Both the position numbers and the translations under genes were made by a program. From the NCBI RefSeq assembly GCF_900496995.4, contig NC_044030.1, positions 76,610,017 through 76,674,016 of the forward strand: DNA of 64,000 bases. Reading direction: 5' to 3'. This DNA comes from Aquila chrysaetos chrysaetos. Taxonomy: Eukaryota; Chordata; Aves; Accipitriformes; Accipitridae. Below, one piece after another: positions 1-12,680 of this stretch (positions are counted from its first letter, which is position 1; the number at the start of each line of letters is the position of its first letter). The notes beneath the pieces are model-generated. The model ran no database searches. It worked only from the letters and a program-made list of their open reading frames with translations, and was not told the DNA's origin.

Positions 1-3000
1 ACAACAGGATCATAAATTAGAATTCGACCCCACACACCTAACTGTGTGCAAACAAGTAAAAGCTCGCAAAACACGTATTAAACTTGTAGTTGTTTAACAC
101 ACAAACTCCTACAACTGAAAACGTTTAAAACATTATTGCAGGTGATCACTGACACACCTTTGTCTAGCATCATCCATCCTGAATTAGTCAGTGAGCTCTA
201 AAACATTACAAAATACTTTTATTGAACACATCACATATACAATTACAATAGGCTTCATTAAGAACAACATAGTGCATAAAGGAGTTCAAATGCCCCACAA
301 AAGCAGACTCAGACACACCAATACCCATTCTAGCAGAGGAGAAATTTTGGTGAAGGACTTCCAGAAACATAATGGTTGACATGTTTATATTAAAGGATTA
401 GCATTAAAATACTCTCTCAGCATGACAGGCAAAGCAGAGTATGAGACCCAGTTTCCCCCTGTGGAACAAGGTATTAAAGGCCATTTTCTGGCCCAGCATA
501 AATCAGAAATTAAGCTACAATACTATGTGCTAGTCAAGGATTGGCCTGAGTTTTTTAATTTTCCAGGCCAGGTGGACGTCTTCAACCTCCAGCATTAGGC
601 AGTCAGTGTCAATGGCCCTTAGCAAAACTGATCTGCAGCGTCCAGCGGATGAGAATACCTCCCACTGCTCAAATTCCCATCTGGTATTCACCTCAGTGGC
701 TTTGGATGATCCAGTTTCCGTTCTCAGAAGCTGCTCCCCTGAAGGACCCCTCATGTCACATCCCCTTCTTACAGCATGACTCTCACTGAGAGTCAATTTA
801 CAAAGGAGCCATTAATTAATTGTCTCATGCCTTAGGAAGGAAACAGCAGCATGGGCACCCAGGTCACACCTGGCTTTCCTTGCCTGCTCAAATCCACCTT
901 TTTGCCCCAGGAATGGTGGGATGTTACCCAGATTTGCATTATTGCAAATCTCACCCAGATTTTGGCTCTTCATTATTTGATGTGTCCCAAGAGGTGCCTG
1001 AGGCTGCCAAGACTCTGGAATAGGTTTGGGGAGGAAAAATTAGGCAGGGATTACATTTTTCTAAGACTTTTCACACGTTCCCATGTTCTTCTGAGCACAT
1101 GAATAGTTTCCCCTCCACTGCGGGGGCAGCATCCATTAAGGCAGCATCACAGACATACCTAAAAAATTCTGTTTTCCCCAGCAATATTTAGGCTTTTGAA
1201 AAGAGGCATCTGACAAATAAGGACAAGAGAAATGATTTCAACAATGACACCCCCAAGTACAGTTTAAATTCACAGGAGATCAAGTTAAACAAGGATGTTA
1301 TCTTGTTAGCATCATTTCCCCTTTTCCCTGCATGTTTTTGGAGTGCCCATATTCCTTGCACACTAGGGACATCAGATGTTGAGAGATGCAAATTCAAAAT
1401 TGCTGTGAAGATGCCTGCAATATCCCCCAGCTACCAAAATAAACTTTTGCTTTAGCTTTGCAAAATCATCAAACTTCCTGCTCTCTCCCCTCTCCTCTAA
1501 AAAAAAGATAAAGGCTCAGTATAATAGGTGCCCTACTTACCTAAGGCTTTGATCTCTCACAACTCTCTGCTCACTGAAGCTGGAAATTATTTCTGAAGGA
1601 GCCCCAGCGTACGTGAATTTATAACCCAGTGAGCCACTGTGCTTTCCAAGAGGGCTGGCTACAGCACTGCATCTGTGAGACTTCAAAGGAGAGAGGAAAG
1701 TTATTTTCTATTTACCACTCCAGTTTCCCTCTCTGCTGCCTCTGGATGCTGTCAGCCCTAGAAGATGTGATGATTCTCAGGACAGGCTCTACGCCGAACT
1801 TCTATGAACTATATCCAAGGAGAAATATGCTCGTTAGAGGCTTTGCTTTTCCTTGCAAGAGTCAGAGTGTGAAATACAACCGATCAGGCCAATATTGGCC
1901 TTTGCTTCAGACACTTAGACACACATACATGCACTTTGCTTTGAAACAGCTACCTGAACCAGTAGGCAAGCCCATGACTAAGCCAATTCTCTCCTGCAAC
2001 CCCATGGACAGGGTGCTTAGACCTTGGCAAAACATGGACAGTATTTTGAGGGCTTGGATTCCCTCTCACTAAGTTAACTGCAGTGACCATTTCTCAAAGA
2101 TTATGCCTAACCTGGTCACCTGAGAGCCTTTCCAAGTCTCCAAGCATAAGCCATGGCTGTGTACCAGTTCCTACATTGCTGGGTCTTGCCCTTATATGTA
2201 ATCTCTCACCACCGGGTGTCATGCCCTACTTTCTACTGGGAAGAAACTTGAGTAAATAGTGTTTCTCCTTGGGGACACTCCAGATGGCTGTGCGGCACAC
2301 TTGGGCTGGGTCATTGATCTGGACAATGGGATGAAGATGGGGTCTTCCACGCACACCGCTGTGGACACCTGGAGAACAGCTGGGACTCTGCCATGCTGAC
2401 AGAGCTGCCCTTCCAGTTATGCCTTCAGTTCGGGTGGTTGATTTAATGCCAATCAGTCAACACAGGGATGCATGCTGTGATTGCACAGCTTATGCCACCA
2501 TCGCATGCATTCATGAAGAGACAGAAAAGTCAGCTTGCTCGATAGCACGGAAATTAACCAAAGTTTGAGTCATCAACCTTAATGGTATTTTAACAATGAC
2601 TTTATATATGTAGTAAAGCTCTACCATCCCATTTAAAATATTTTTCCCAGGCAATCGTGATTTCTCATTATTTTTGTCATGTATCATGAGCCTTTGTTCC
2701 AAGTTCTCTATTAATGGCCTCATTGTGCTGTACTGGAGCAATATCTCTGCCAGACCTAGCTCCAAAGAAAAACAATACAATTATTAACCTGGCAAGGAGA
2801 ACCCTGTGGTTGGTTGGAGTGGCACTGGGCCAGCAAAACCACAACACTTCCAGGATCTCATCCCTGTATTTCTGCACAGCACCCGATTTTGCATTTTTTA
2901 TCACCCTGTCCAAGGTAGGATCCTAATGGAGGTAGGGCCTTAAGTGAGTAGTGAAGGATGTGTTACCCCGGCTGAAGCCCCATGCGCAGACCAGGATTCA

Positions 3001-4249
3001 GGCACACTGGTGTAGCAGGTATGTGGGAAATCTGCTTGTGCTGCTGTGCTGTAGAGAAAAGAAGGTTTGCTTTCATACCATTTGACAAGAAAATTATTTT
3101 ATCCTCACCAAATACCCCACGTCAGTATTTACAGTGTTTATGGTTCTGCAGAATGGTCCATTACATAGTTGCAAAACGCCCACTCCATGTAAATGACAAA
3201 CATGAGGGGGCTACAGAGCCGTAACAGCCTCCAGAGGCCTGTGTAGTCTGGTTAAGAAATCTAACCAAAAGCAACACAAGTCTTCCAGCATTGTTTCTGC
3301 TACAAAGATAAACTCTGCTCTTTTCTCGATTGTGCTAGAACTAGATATTGTGTTTTCTTCATTATTTGCAATGTTAGTCACACAGGAAGAAATCCCTGAA
3401 GATTCAGAGGGCTTGTTTTTAATAGGGGAAAAAACCCATTTCTGCCTAGGATTCCTATTCTACAGAACTATATCGACAGATCAGATGCTCTGAGGAACTA
3501 GCTAGGTGTAGAAGAGAAGGTGGTAAGAACGCAAACCACTACATGACAAAAATATCTTAGTCCTCAGAGGGCTGACCTGCTATTTACCACAAGCACGTAA
3601 CAGGATTAATTAAGAAGCCTCCAGGAGGCAAGGCCCTTTCATTGAAAAAATCTTCACTTGGGACAGAGATGACAAAGGAGCTTGGAAAGTTATATGAAGC
3701 TGTGAAGAAGAGCTAGGTGGAAACCCTCTGCAGCACAAGTCAACATGACCTGAAAGGATACTCCTGCTTGATCCCAAATGCATTAACCTGCATGACCTTG
3801 AGCATTTGAGCAAGATGTACCAACCAGACATTTAAGAAAAGGAAAGCTTTGCACTACCCATAACCCATGGAGGAGGGACTAGATCAATCTCTGGTTCTTC
3901 ATGGGAAAGGTGGGAGAAGTGAACATATATTTAGTTTTAGCTTATTTCTAACCAGCTGTTCAGTGGGATGGAGAGGGGAGGAATACCACCTGATCCTTCC
4001 AGGAGACTTCTGAAGTACTGAAGCAAAAGACCTGGCAATGGTTTGTTATCTGGCATTCCTTCCTTCTTTGTTCCAGACTTAATTCCAAGCTGATTGGGTC
4101 CATGTGAGTTCATTTCAGCAACTAATGCTTTTCTGGTAAAACCTGCAGCTAGAAAACCCCAGTCAAACCTCTCATCTTCTCTTGCTCTGAACACCTGACC
4201 TCCTGTCACAAGTGTTTAATAAAGTAAGAACTAGCGGCTGGAAGCCTCA
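1..4249. other. Intergenic DNA downstream of UNC13B
   Basis: No gene, RNA gene or clear repeat could be supported. Open frames (for example 530-796 minus and 1629-2072 plus) lack recognisable protein motifs and splice context. Remnants of old repeats too diverged to recognise by eye may be present. Confidence 0.5.
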
Positions 4250-4501
4250 AACCAAAGAAACAAGCATTAGGAAGCTAAACACTTCCAAACCATTAACGAA
4301 TAGAGCAAAACACCAGCAGCGGATCTCCACTTCTCAACATTTTAGCAGCAAGATGAAGAGTATCTTTCTGGGAGAGGTGACAGACACATCCAAAGCCAAT
4401 GAGCTCAATGCTGAGTTAACTGGGTGATGCACTGTGGCCTGGACAATGCAGTAGATTAGGTGAAATGACCTACTGGTCCTTCCCTGGCTCTAATTCTATG
4501 G
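4250..4501 (+). mobile_element. CR1 LINE fragment (degraded 3' end)
   Basis: The end of this stretch follows the CR1 3'-terminal pattern in order: AACTGGGTGA, then TGGCCTGGACAATGCAG, then AGATTAGGTGAAATGACC, then TGGTCCTTCCCTGGCTC, then the terminal ATTCTATG unit. Many substitutions indicate an old, inactive copy. The left limit is approximate. Confidence 0.65.
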
Positions 4502-6229
4502 ATGTTACACATACCGCAGTCATCATTGGTTTGGTGGAGTATAGGAAAAGGCCGTAATAGTCTGTAGTGAATTGGGCAGATGGTGGGGTGGTAAACTATG
4601 AGAGAACTGGTGGGCTCTTCTGTCACAGAAGTTGATGGCTTTTAATTGCTTGAGAAGGTTGCTTTTAAAACTCATGCTAGCAATGCTTTCTGCCAAGTCA
4701 CGCTTTTCTGTCAATCTTTTAAAACCACATTGCATGACTCAGATGAAACCCACAGCATGGACAAAATTGGCTACAGCATTAGCTGTAGGTTTACTGATGC
4801 TCATTATGTTGCAAGAACAGTGCTCTGCAGAACAGACATGAGCTATTACCAAGGGTGAGCTATTACTGGTTTGGGGATAGCACCAGATGGACACTGGAGA
4901 CCGAACAGTATCAAAGTCGAGGAGCAAAACATGTTTCTTTATCTCCCATCTCATCATCCTACACTGTGCAGAGAAAATTACAAGTGGGATATCCTCAAGC
5001 CATGTTCCCCTCCTTGTCCCCTTCCTCTGTTTCCGTTTGGTTCAAACCTTGTGGACATTAGCTAACAGTTTTCAAATTTCAGCAAAATGCCTGATTGCTA
5101 TGGTTACTCCAGGTGGCACAGGTAAAACCTGCAGATTTTCTCAATGTCAAAAACAAAAGATTGAACATAGGCAGAGGCACAACTCACCTTGGCAGTCTGG
5201 GCAAAAAATGTTAAGTTATGAAATACAAGAGAAAGCCATTAAATGACTTGTCAAAGACAGAGAAGAAAAAGACTTCCCATGCAAAATGTATCAGCCTCCA
5301 TTTTGTTTGCTGTTATTTTTAGTCGAGAAAAGCATTTGCTGGCATCACTACCTCTATGAAGTTTAAGGGTTGTATATTGCTTAGAGAGGTGTCTTTTTAT
5401 TGTGAAAGGGCCCAAAACAGACTGAGGGGGAGGGGGCGGTCACTGAGTGCCATCATGCCAATTATCAAGCGACTGCTGGGAACCATGGCTTGTACCTGCT
5501 GGCTTACAACCATGGAAAACCTTGCTGCTGCTGGCACAGAAACATTGAAACCGGGTTTAACGCATGAGCTTGTGAGTTGCCCAGTGGAAGGTTTGGCTTG
5601 TCATCCTGGGGTTGTCATCCTCATGTTTCTCCTATTTCAAGAGTGCTCCCAAAGAAAAAAAATGTCACTAGCCTACAAATCTGTGAAGCAAAATTTCATC
5701 CAGCAGAGGTTTTGCTTTCAGTTCCTTCACAACTTGTCACTTTCAGATAATGGATTTGAAAGCATGCAGCACTTGCCAGGTGACTGAAGCCTTTGTACCT
5801 CCTTCATTCAGGGAGTAATGGCAGGAGTTTAGTTAATCTGGACTCCAGCTGAAAGAACCAGATATTCTCCAGTTGTTTTTTCTGGTTCCTATGTCTAGAC
5901 TGGACTACAAGCTCCTCCTGCAGAAAAACATGCAGGGATGGCTCACGCAGGGTTATCAGATTAAATAAAGGGTCATTTGGAGAAATCAGCTGTAATACAG
6001 TAGCTTCACATCCAGCACTGACCATGGTCTCCAACTTCTGCTGATGGCTGTTTGGATACTTCCAATGGGGACAAGAGGGGCAAGGAGGAAAATGCCCCAA
6101 AGACTTCACATACGCAGCATGTAGGGGTTGAGGATATCTGTGAGAGGGTGGGTGGTTTTTGTTGAAAAATATTTCAAAACTGAAGAAGAAACTTCCCTGA
6201 AACACAGAAGGTATTTGTGTCTTCAAACT
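4502..6229. other. Intergenic DNA, nothing recognised
   Basis: Several overlapping short frames on both strands (for example 5356-5787 plus and 5804-6265 minus) but no protein-like motifs or exon signals that can be linked to a gene. Confidence 0.5.
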
Positions 6230-6262
6230 CCCCCCCCGCCTCCCTGCCCCCCCTCCCCCCAC
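6230..6262. repeat. C-rich / G-quadruplex-type tract
   Basis: A 33-base, almost pure C stretch on the plus strand (runs of 8, 2, 3, 7 and 6 C). The minus strand therefore carries at least four G-runs of three or more with very short loops, meeting the usual G-quadruplex pattern. It lies about 6 kb beyond the inferred 3' end of UNC13B. Confidence 0.8.
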
Positions 6263-8384
6263 CAAGGGAATAAGCTATTGCTTCTGCCAAGCTTTGAGAG
6301 AAAACCTTAGTTGCTATTGTGTGGGTTTATTGCATCTGTGATGGTCATCCTCAGAAACTTCCTCCTTTGATGAAACAGATGACCTGACCTAGGCTTGACT
6401 CCAGGCGCATGAAAATAATTCCAAATAAGGATCTGCAGCCTGACAAGCTGCTGTGCTCAAGAGAAGGATAAACTGACCATGTTTAGCGGCAACTTAAATT
6501 AAATGAGGCTTTTTGACTTCATCACCTCTCGCAGCTGCCAAAGTGATACACCTCTCTGCATCTCTAGCTATGATTGGGAAGGAGGTAAATCACAGTAAAT
6601 TATATTTTTCTGCTTCTGAAGATGCTGACAGACAAGGCTTATGTTCTTCCGTTTGCCAAACACCAGTGGGTAACAAGAAGCAGTCTCAGGAAAGAGCATC
6701 TCAAGGTGGGGGGTGTGGGGGAGAAAAGAGATGCCCAGCAGGAACTGTGAGTGCTTCTTTGTTTGCAGAATTCACATAACTCAAACGCACCTCCCCATAG
6801 GTTTGTTCACAGGGTTGATATTCTCGCATTATCTGAATTATAGCCAATAGAGTGAAATCCCTTTGGCTGACAGTTGTCGTTACAGGAAACTAGCATCTCA
6901 GCAATTAGTGGATAGCTTCTATTAATAATGGCACTACCAGAGGTGACAACTGACAGGTTGACAGGTTTTGTCAGCACATAGTCAGAGATGATAAAAGGAG
7001 ATGTTATGCTGGATTTGATTCCAATAAACAGTTACAATGCTAAAAAGAGCAACTCATAAAAGCACTGTTGTCCAGTGAGTAGTTATTTGCAGTTTAAATG
7101 CAGGGATAAGTAAAGGGTTTTTAATTTCTGAAACAACAAAAATCCCCATGTGTATTAAAAATCAAGTAAAGTTAAGGAAGAACTTGTTAAAGTTCATATG
7201 AGTTAATCTTGCCAAGAGAACAGAGAAAATAAAAAGTTTATTTGAGGCACATAGATAGAGAGCACAGAGCGCTATGTACTTTGTCAGGGCAGAACTTGAA
7301 GCTAGTGCTTTGGTGTCAAAATGAAATCATTACTGAGCTGGAAAAAGTCTTTGACACAGTTTGTGATGAGTGCTGCAGGCCTGCCATTATACTGAGTGCT
7401 CGAGGGTGAGATGAGTATCTCCAAATAAAAGCTTTAGTCTCCAAGTATTGTGAATCTTATCTGATATTCCTTGAACTTTCAATATGTTTACATTATTTAT
7501 CACACAGTATTATATTGTACTGAAATAACTAATGCTACACTTCCAGACTTCTGCTTGTCACCTGTAGGCTGCCAGAAACTATCACTTTTCTTTCCCAGTG
7601 TGTAACTGCTCTAATTTTCAGTGTATTTTGCAATGCACAAAAGATGCTAAGAAATCAGCTCAAGCATCTCACAATCTTGCTTTTGCTCAGTGTTAAGCAG
7701 GATTGTGGGTATGGAGGCCCCCTGGTCAGACTGACAGATGTCCCCGAGATCTGCAATTAGAGAGGCACAGTTCACCTGCCTGCTCGTCTGCCTTTATTTG
7801 ACTTGGACATGTTTAAGAGTGAGGAATTTCCTAAGGCAGTTGCAGTGCTATGGTTCCGGCTTGCTCTCTCCTCGTAGTTCATCACGGTTTCTTCAGATTT
7901 TGAGGTTGCTGACAGGATGCTGGAGATTTCCTTGGCATTCTTGTCTGAAAGGGAGTGGAGTTGATGTTCCTGGGGACTCTGCTGAGTCTAAAACCTGTTT
8001 CGTGGTCATGGGTGACTGAGGGACAGTCTTCAAAGGGACCCTAGGGTCCCTTCTGTCAAACGCTCTTTTACAGAAAGAAGGAGAAGCAGATGAAAAAAAT
8101 CGCACAGAAGAAGAACTTGGCCTCAGAGGGACTGCCCATAGAGAAAGAAATGGCCTTAAAAAGAAAACAAGGAAACAGAAAATACTGCACTACAGTCACT
8201 GTAAGTTCAGAGGGCTAAAAATCCTCTGATCCCCAGGGAAGGATCACTTCCACACTACACTTCTGATAACACCAAAATGTGGAAGTGAAGGCTTGGCACC
8301 AAGGGTCTATTCATCTGTGAAGGTGGTGGTAATGTGACTAGAGAATAATGTGCAAAATATAACATATCCAAGTGACTTCCAACT
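6263..8384. other. Intergenic DNA, nothing firmly recognised
   Basis: No gene seen. About 6939-6976 has closely spaced TGACAG/TTGTCAG motifs of the MEIS/TGIF type. Confidence 0.45.
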
Positions 8385-8560
8385 TGTTAGGCTGACTTGA
8401 ACAGCATGCAAGGCTTTAGAAGAAGTCTTGAAGGAAAGAATAATAAAAGGAAGGATGGGAAGTGAGACAAAAGGCAATGTGGGTTTGGCAAAGCTAGAAA
8501 GACCAACCTTGGCCCTGGCTCTGATAAATGTCTTCCCAGCTCTAACCTGTCAAAGGTGTA
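8385..8560 (+). mobile_element. Possible CR1 LINE internal fragment
   Basis: The order AAAGGCAATGTGGGTTTGGC, AAAGCTAGAAAGACCAACCT resembles the internal CR1 segment coding for the HGF-TK/R-SC-TNL part of reverse transcriptase. The copy is very diverged and no frame is intact, so the call is tentative. Confidence 0.35.
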
Positions 8561-10239
8561 CATTTCTCTAAGCTGGCTCCATTACTTCTGAGATGACTTG
8601 GAGCAGTGACCACTTGCAGGACTAAATGCATGATCGTAAGAGGCATTCAGTGTCATTTGGGAGCTAGTTGAATTTCACCACAGGTTATGGCTGGGCAAAC
8701 CTAATTCTAGGGACAAACCTGGCAGCTCAAATCTACGTGGACTCAAAAAAAACCCACTGCATACAGTGTCAGATGGGAGCTCTTGGTGAAAGTGGAGGAG
8801 GCTGACATTAGTGAAAGGACTATGAGGTGGGCTGAGAAATATGAGAAGTCCGTGAAGGCAGGGACTGAAAATGAGAAGTTCTTCTTAAAGCTAGGGAAAA
8901 ATGATGCTAGAAAGGCTGCACATTAGAGCAGATGCAAAGAAACTACACACGGATGACTGGAAATGGAAACCACTGCTTACGAGCAGAAACCTAGCCCTTG
9001 TCCGGTTTAGCAGAACAAAGTTTAGTGGAGATGTTACCCAAGCCATCAGGAGCTACTAAAGAGACTTCATCATGATAAACAACACTGTGGTACAAGAACG
9101 AGTATTTCTAGATTGGCTATAAATCACAGGTAGCAACTGAGAAGATAGTTTTAAGTATCAGAGAACTGAGGTCCTGAAAAAATCCTCCAGTGTCCACACT
9201 CCTGGCTTAAAAAAGGAGTTTGGGGGATTATACCACAACCCCCAGGCAGGGCTCAGACCCACAGTGTATGTTCCAACAAGCACCAGGGAATACCACCAGC
9301 CTTATTAGCCATATTGCACATGTTCACAGACCTACGTCCAAAGTTTTCTCTAGAAGGGAGGAAATGAGAGCATAAGAGCAGAAAAGGAGGAAGATGACGT
9401 GTCTGGAGGAAATCCCATGAGCAGCCTGACCTCCTCCGCTGCCACTACGCTGCCTTCTCCCTCCCTGCTGCTGCCCAGAAACAGGGAAACTGAATCCCAT
9501 GCCTGAAGTGCCAGCTGCCTTCTCAGTCAGTCCTAGTTACTCCCCAAACACTCCCATTCTCCTGCTCACCTTCTTTCTTCCATCCATCAATTTGCTAATC
9601 TCTTCCAGGAAGACTGATAAACCGCCCTGCCCACCTCTGCCCTTGGGTCTCTGCTCATTCCCATCACACACCCAGAAACACAACATCCTTTCCCGTAAGG
9701 CCCTTTTATTCCTATTGCATGCTCACAAGCACACATCATCCCTTTGAGTCCTGCTATCTCACTCCCTCAACTCATTTTTCTGATGGTGTCACAGCCCTGC
9801 ATTGGCCACAGCTTTAGAAGGGAATTTCCCAAACAGCAAAAAGTCTGTTAAGTACAAAAGCCAGGCTTTCTTTCTTTCTCTCTATTCTTAGAAAATTATG
9901 TAATCTTTTCAAATAAAGGCTAGAAATAAAAGGATTGTTAACAGCTCTCCTCCATCCACCAAATCTCAGCAGGGTAGCTTCTTTCTCTCTCACGTTTGCT
10001 CTCAGTAATGCTGACTTCCCAAGTTGCAGCAACCTCTTGAACTTCCCCTTTTGGGTTCCTACAAAAGGTCTCCTTGTCACCTGGGAGGTCTGGCAGCGTG
10101 TCTGCTCCCTGCTCCTCCCACCAGCCTGCCAGTATCTTCCGCTGGCTGCCTGGAAGCTGTTTTTGAACTACTGAATATTGCTCTTAAGATTAGGAGCAAA
10201 CTGCTACCTTCAGAAGGCTTTCTCCTGGAAGCTGGTCCA
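8561..10239. other. Intergenic DNA, nothing firmly recognised
   Basis: No gene supported. The part up to about 9200 may continue the old LINE-like sequence on the left but cannot be matched with confidence. Confidence 0.4.
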
Positions 10240-10825
10240 CATTTTGAATGCTGGATGCTGTTCTGGTCCTCATATTCCCGGTCCTCACAGCTCAGAAGTG
10301 ATCCATACAAATGGAAAAGTTTCAAAGAAGGGCAAAGATTATAAAAGGTTTGGGGTAACTGAAGAAACTGGGACACTGCAGCCTCAAAGAGCAATGACTA
10401 GGGTGGGATATGATAGAGGTCTACAGTATCTCCATTGCCCAGGAAAGGGTGGACAGCACCAGCACTTTAGCATCTTCCTGAACAAAAGAATGGAGGGCAT
10501 CAAATTAAATTGGTTGGAACCAGGTTCAAAATAAAAGGAGACAGGTCTCCATGCAACAACTTGTAAATCCACAGAACTCCTTTTCAGGGGCTCAAGAAGG
10601 GATAGGAGAAGTACAGCTTAGGACTTACTAAAGAGAAATCATGGAGTCAGGAACATCCCCCATGTTAAAAATTACCAGCACCATAAAAGGCATCAGAAGG
10701 AAGCATCATTAGTTTACCTCGTTCTTACTCTTCTCTGGACGGCTGCTTGTAACCACTATTGGAGGTAAGATTTGCATGAGATGGACTCTTGGTCTGAAAC
10801 CACTCTGCTCTTCCCACAGAAAGCC
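10240..10825 (+). mobile_element. CR1 LINE fragment (degraded, 3' portion)
   Basis: Successive blocks follow the known CR1 3' order: TGCTGTTCTGGTCCTCATAT; AGAAGGGCAAAGATTATAAA; GGGATATGATAGAGGTCTAC; GAAAGGGTGGACAG; AACCAGGTTCAAAATAAAAG; CCACAGAACTCCTT; and near the end AGATGGACTCTTGGTCTGAA, the counterpart of the CR1 'tagatggacctttggtctga' block. Frameshifts and substitutions throughout show an inactive copy. Confidence 0.8.
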
Positions 10826-12408
10826 CCTCGGCAAGAACAGTCAGACCATCAGCAGAATTCACCCGCCTGCCTCAGCATCCAGCTCATCTCTCACCTCTCT
10901 CCTGTCCCACCTTAAGTGAGTGTCGCTCCATTCCGCAGACGATCCCTGGATGGGACAGCAGGCAACTTAACCACTCCCTGCTGCTTGTCATCTTTGCCAC
11001 GTTGCTCTTGGAACAGCCTTTTCCAACTCAGGATAGCTGATTCCACCCCAGGTACACCAGCACATATATATATTTGTAAAATATGTATTCTATTTATTAA
11101 TTTAATATATTTATTATGATATATATTTGATATGCACAGTGTATATCCTATATCCTGCTGTCATTTTGAGGAGTGTTCAGATAGAGCCATGTTCACAACA
11201 CAGTATTGTTGCCACAGGTACAAGAAGAAGTCTGAGTGTTTGTAGCTTGAGTCTGCAAGATTTTTCAGGCAGGAAAGAAAATCTGAAAGTGTCACAATGA
11301 GTGTAAACGCAAGAAACGAGGCAAGATCGTCAGACAGTTTTAGACAAACATGTTACAAAGCAACGCTTACGGAAACTGAGTCTGATTAAAAAGTTCACAA
11401 ACTTGGTCTGCAGAAGAAGCACTAGACTGGTAGATAAGCAATATATTCAGGAGCCTTAGGTTCCTGGCTCTGTTAATAACGGCCTGACCTCTTGCCCTGC
11501 CCAGGCCTCTTCCCCATGGTTACAGACAGCACTTTTCCTTTGAATAGCTCTTTATTGGTTTCTCTCCACTGCAGCGCTCACTGAAGAGATGACAAGCGAG
11601 CATACTGATGAGTTAGAAACTAGTATACCATCTAACTTGGTACTGAAGTAGGGCTTTAAAGGCGTGCTTTAAACAACACATGGGGTATGCCATCAAACTC
11701 AGTACTTCCCCATGAGGAAGCCAGAAACAGAAATACATCTACAAGCTGGACTGTGTGTTAGCCGAGTTACTCGCATTGCTGAGCATATGTTACCTAAGGA
11801 AAAAATGGCATCTCAGATCACAAAAATTCAGAGACCCGCATTATCATGAAATATGAGTCTCTGAGTTATTTGAGCTTGTCTGCTAGAAATTGGCAGCATT
11901 CCCACAAAATGAGGAGGGGGAGTAGTTTACTTGACATCAAGAAGGTTTATTCTCTCATCTCTTGTCAATACCATCTACAGAGTATTAATGCTCTTATCAG
12001 ACTGAAAGCTATGAATCAAGTTTGGTATATAATTATTTGTCTTCATGTGCTATCTGTAAAGTATCCTACTGCCTGCCTGAGACTTTCCATTCAGCACCTT
12101 CAGGAGGGTACCTGAGTACAAAGGAAACTTGACTTCAAGGCCAGACTGGAGAAGAAAAGGAAGTAAGTTAATCTCTATGCTCTTCTGTGATGTCTCAGTG
12201 TGTTATCAGAAGCCAAGAACTTCAGGGAAAGATGTCAAAGACAGAGGCACCACGGAGGAGGGGGGAATTATATGAGTCATACCCCTTGCTGGGCATCTAC
12301 AGCACCAAAGAAATATCTACGTACTAAACGAGAGTAATTTGCAAGGATGCAGTAGTGATTCCGCCCTGTGTGATTTAGCAAACCCAATTACAGTTACACT
12401 TCAACAGA
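10826..12408. other. Intergenic DNA just past UNC13B 3' end
   Basis: No gene supported. AT-rich run near 11060-11150. Further AATAAA sites on the minus strand near 11950 mean the true 3' end could extend here. Confidence 0.45.
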
Positions 12409-12432
12409 TGACTCCAAATGCTGCTAAAAGAG

Positions 12433-12438
12433 TTTATT
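12433..12438 (-). terminator. Candidate UNC13B poly(A) signal AATAAA (distal)
   Basis: Reads AATAAA on the minus strand, about 240 bases beyond the proximal signal. A TG-rich stretch (ATCTGTTGAAGTGTAACTG) lies shortly downstream. Which of the two is used cannot be told from sequence alone. Confidence 0.4.
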
Positions 12439-12674
12439 AAAGACTGTACTAACAGCTTTCATAACAATGGCACATACAATGATTCAAATTCATGACAAAT
12501 AGCATGGAGTTTTGAAGAGCATTATTATAATACACCACGAACAAGAACAAAGCCAATGTGCTATCTCAGAACTCTACAAGCAGGCCCATGAAATACAGGA
12601 GTTGTATCATAAAGCTGTACAAATGTCAAGAGAAAATAGAAAAAAAAAATGTAATTCAATACACAGTCCTTGAA

Positions 12675-12680
12675 TTTATT
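12675..12680 (-). terminator. Candidate UNC13B poly(A) signal AATAAA (proximal)
   Basis: Reads AATAAA on the minus strand, about 1.45 kb past the stop. It is followed downstream by GTGTATTG and a long T-run, resembling the GU/U-rich element that follows functional poly(A) signals. Confidence 0.45.

Noticed and set aside
5804..6265. 153-codon minus frame starting in the G/C-rich tract
   Set aside because: Glycine-rich start is the homopolymer; the rest has no domain or motif and no gene context.
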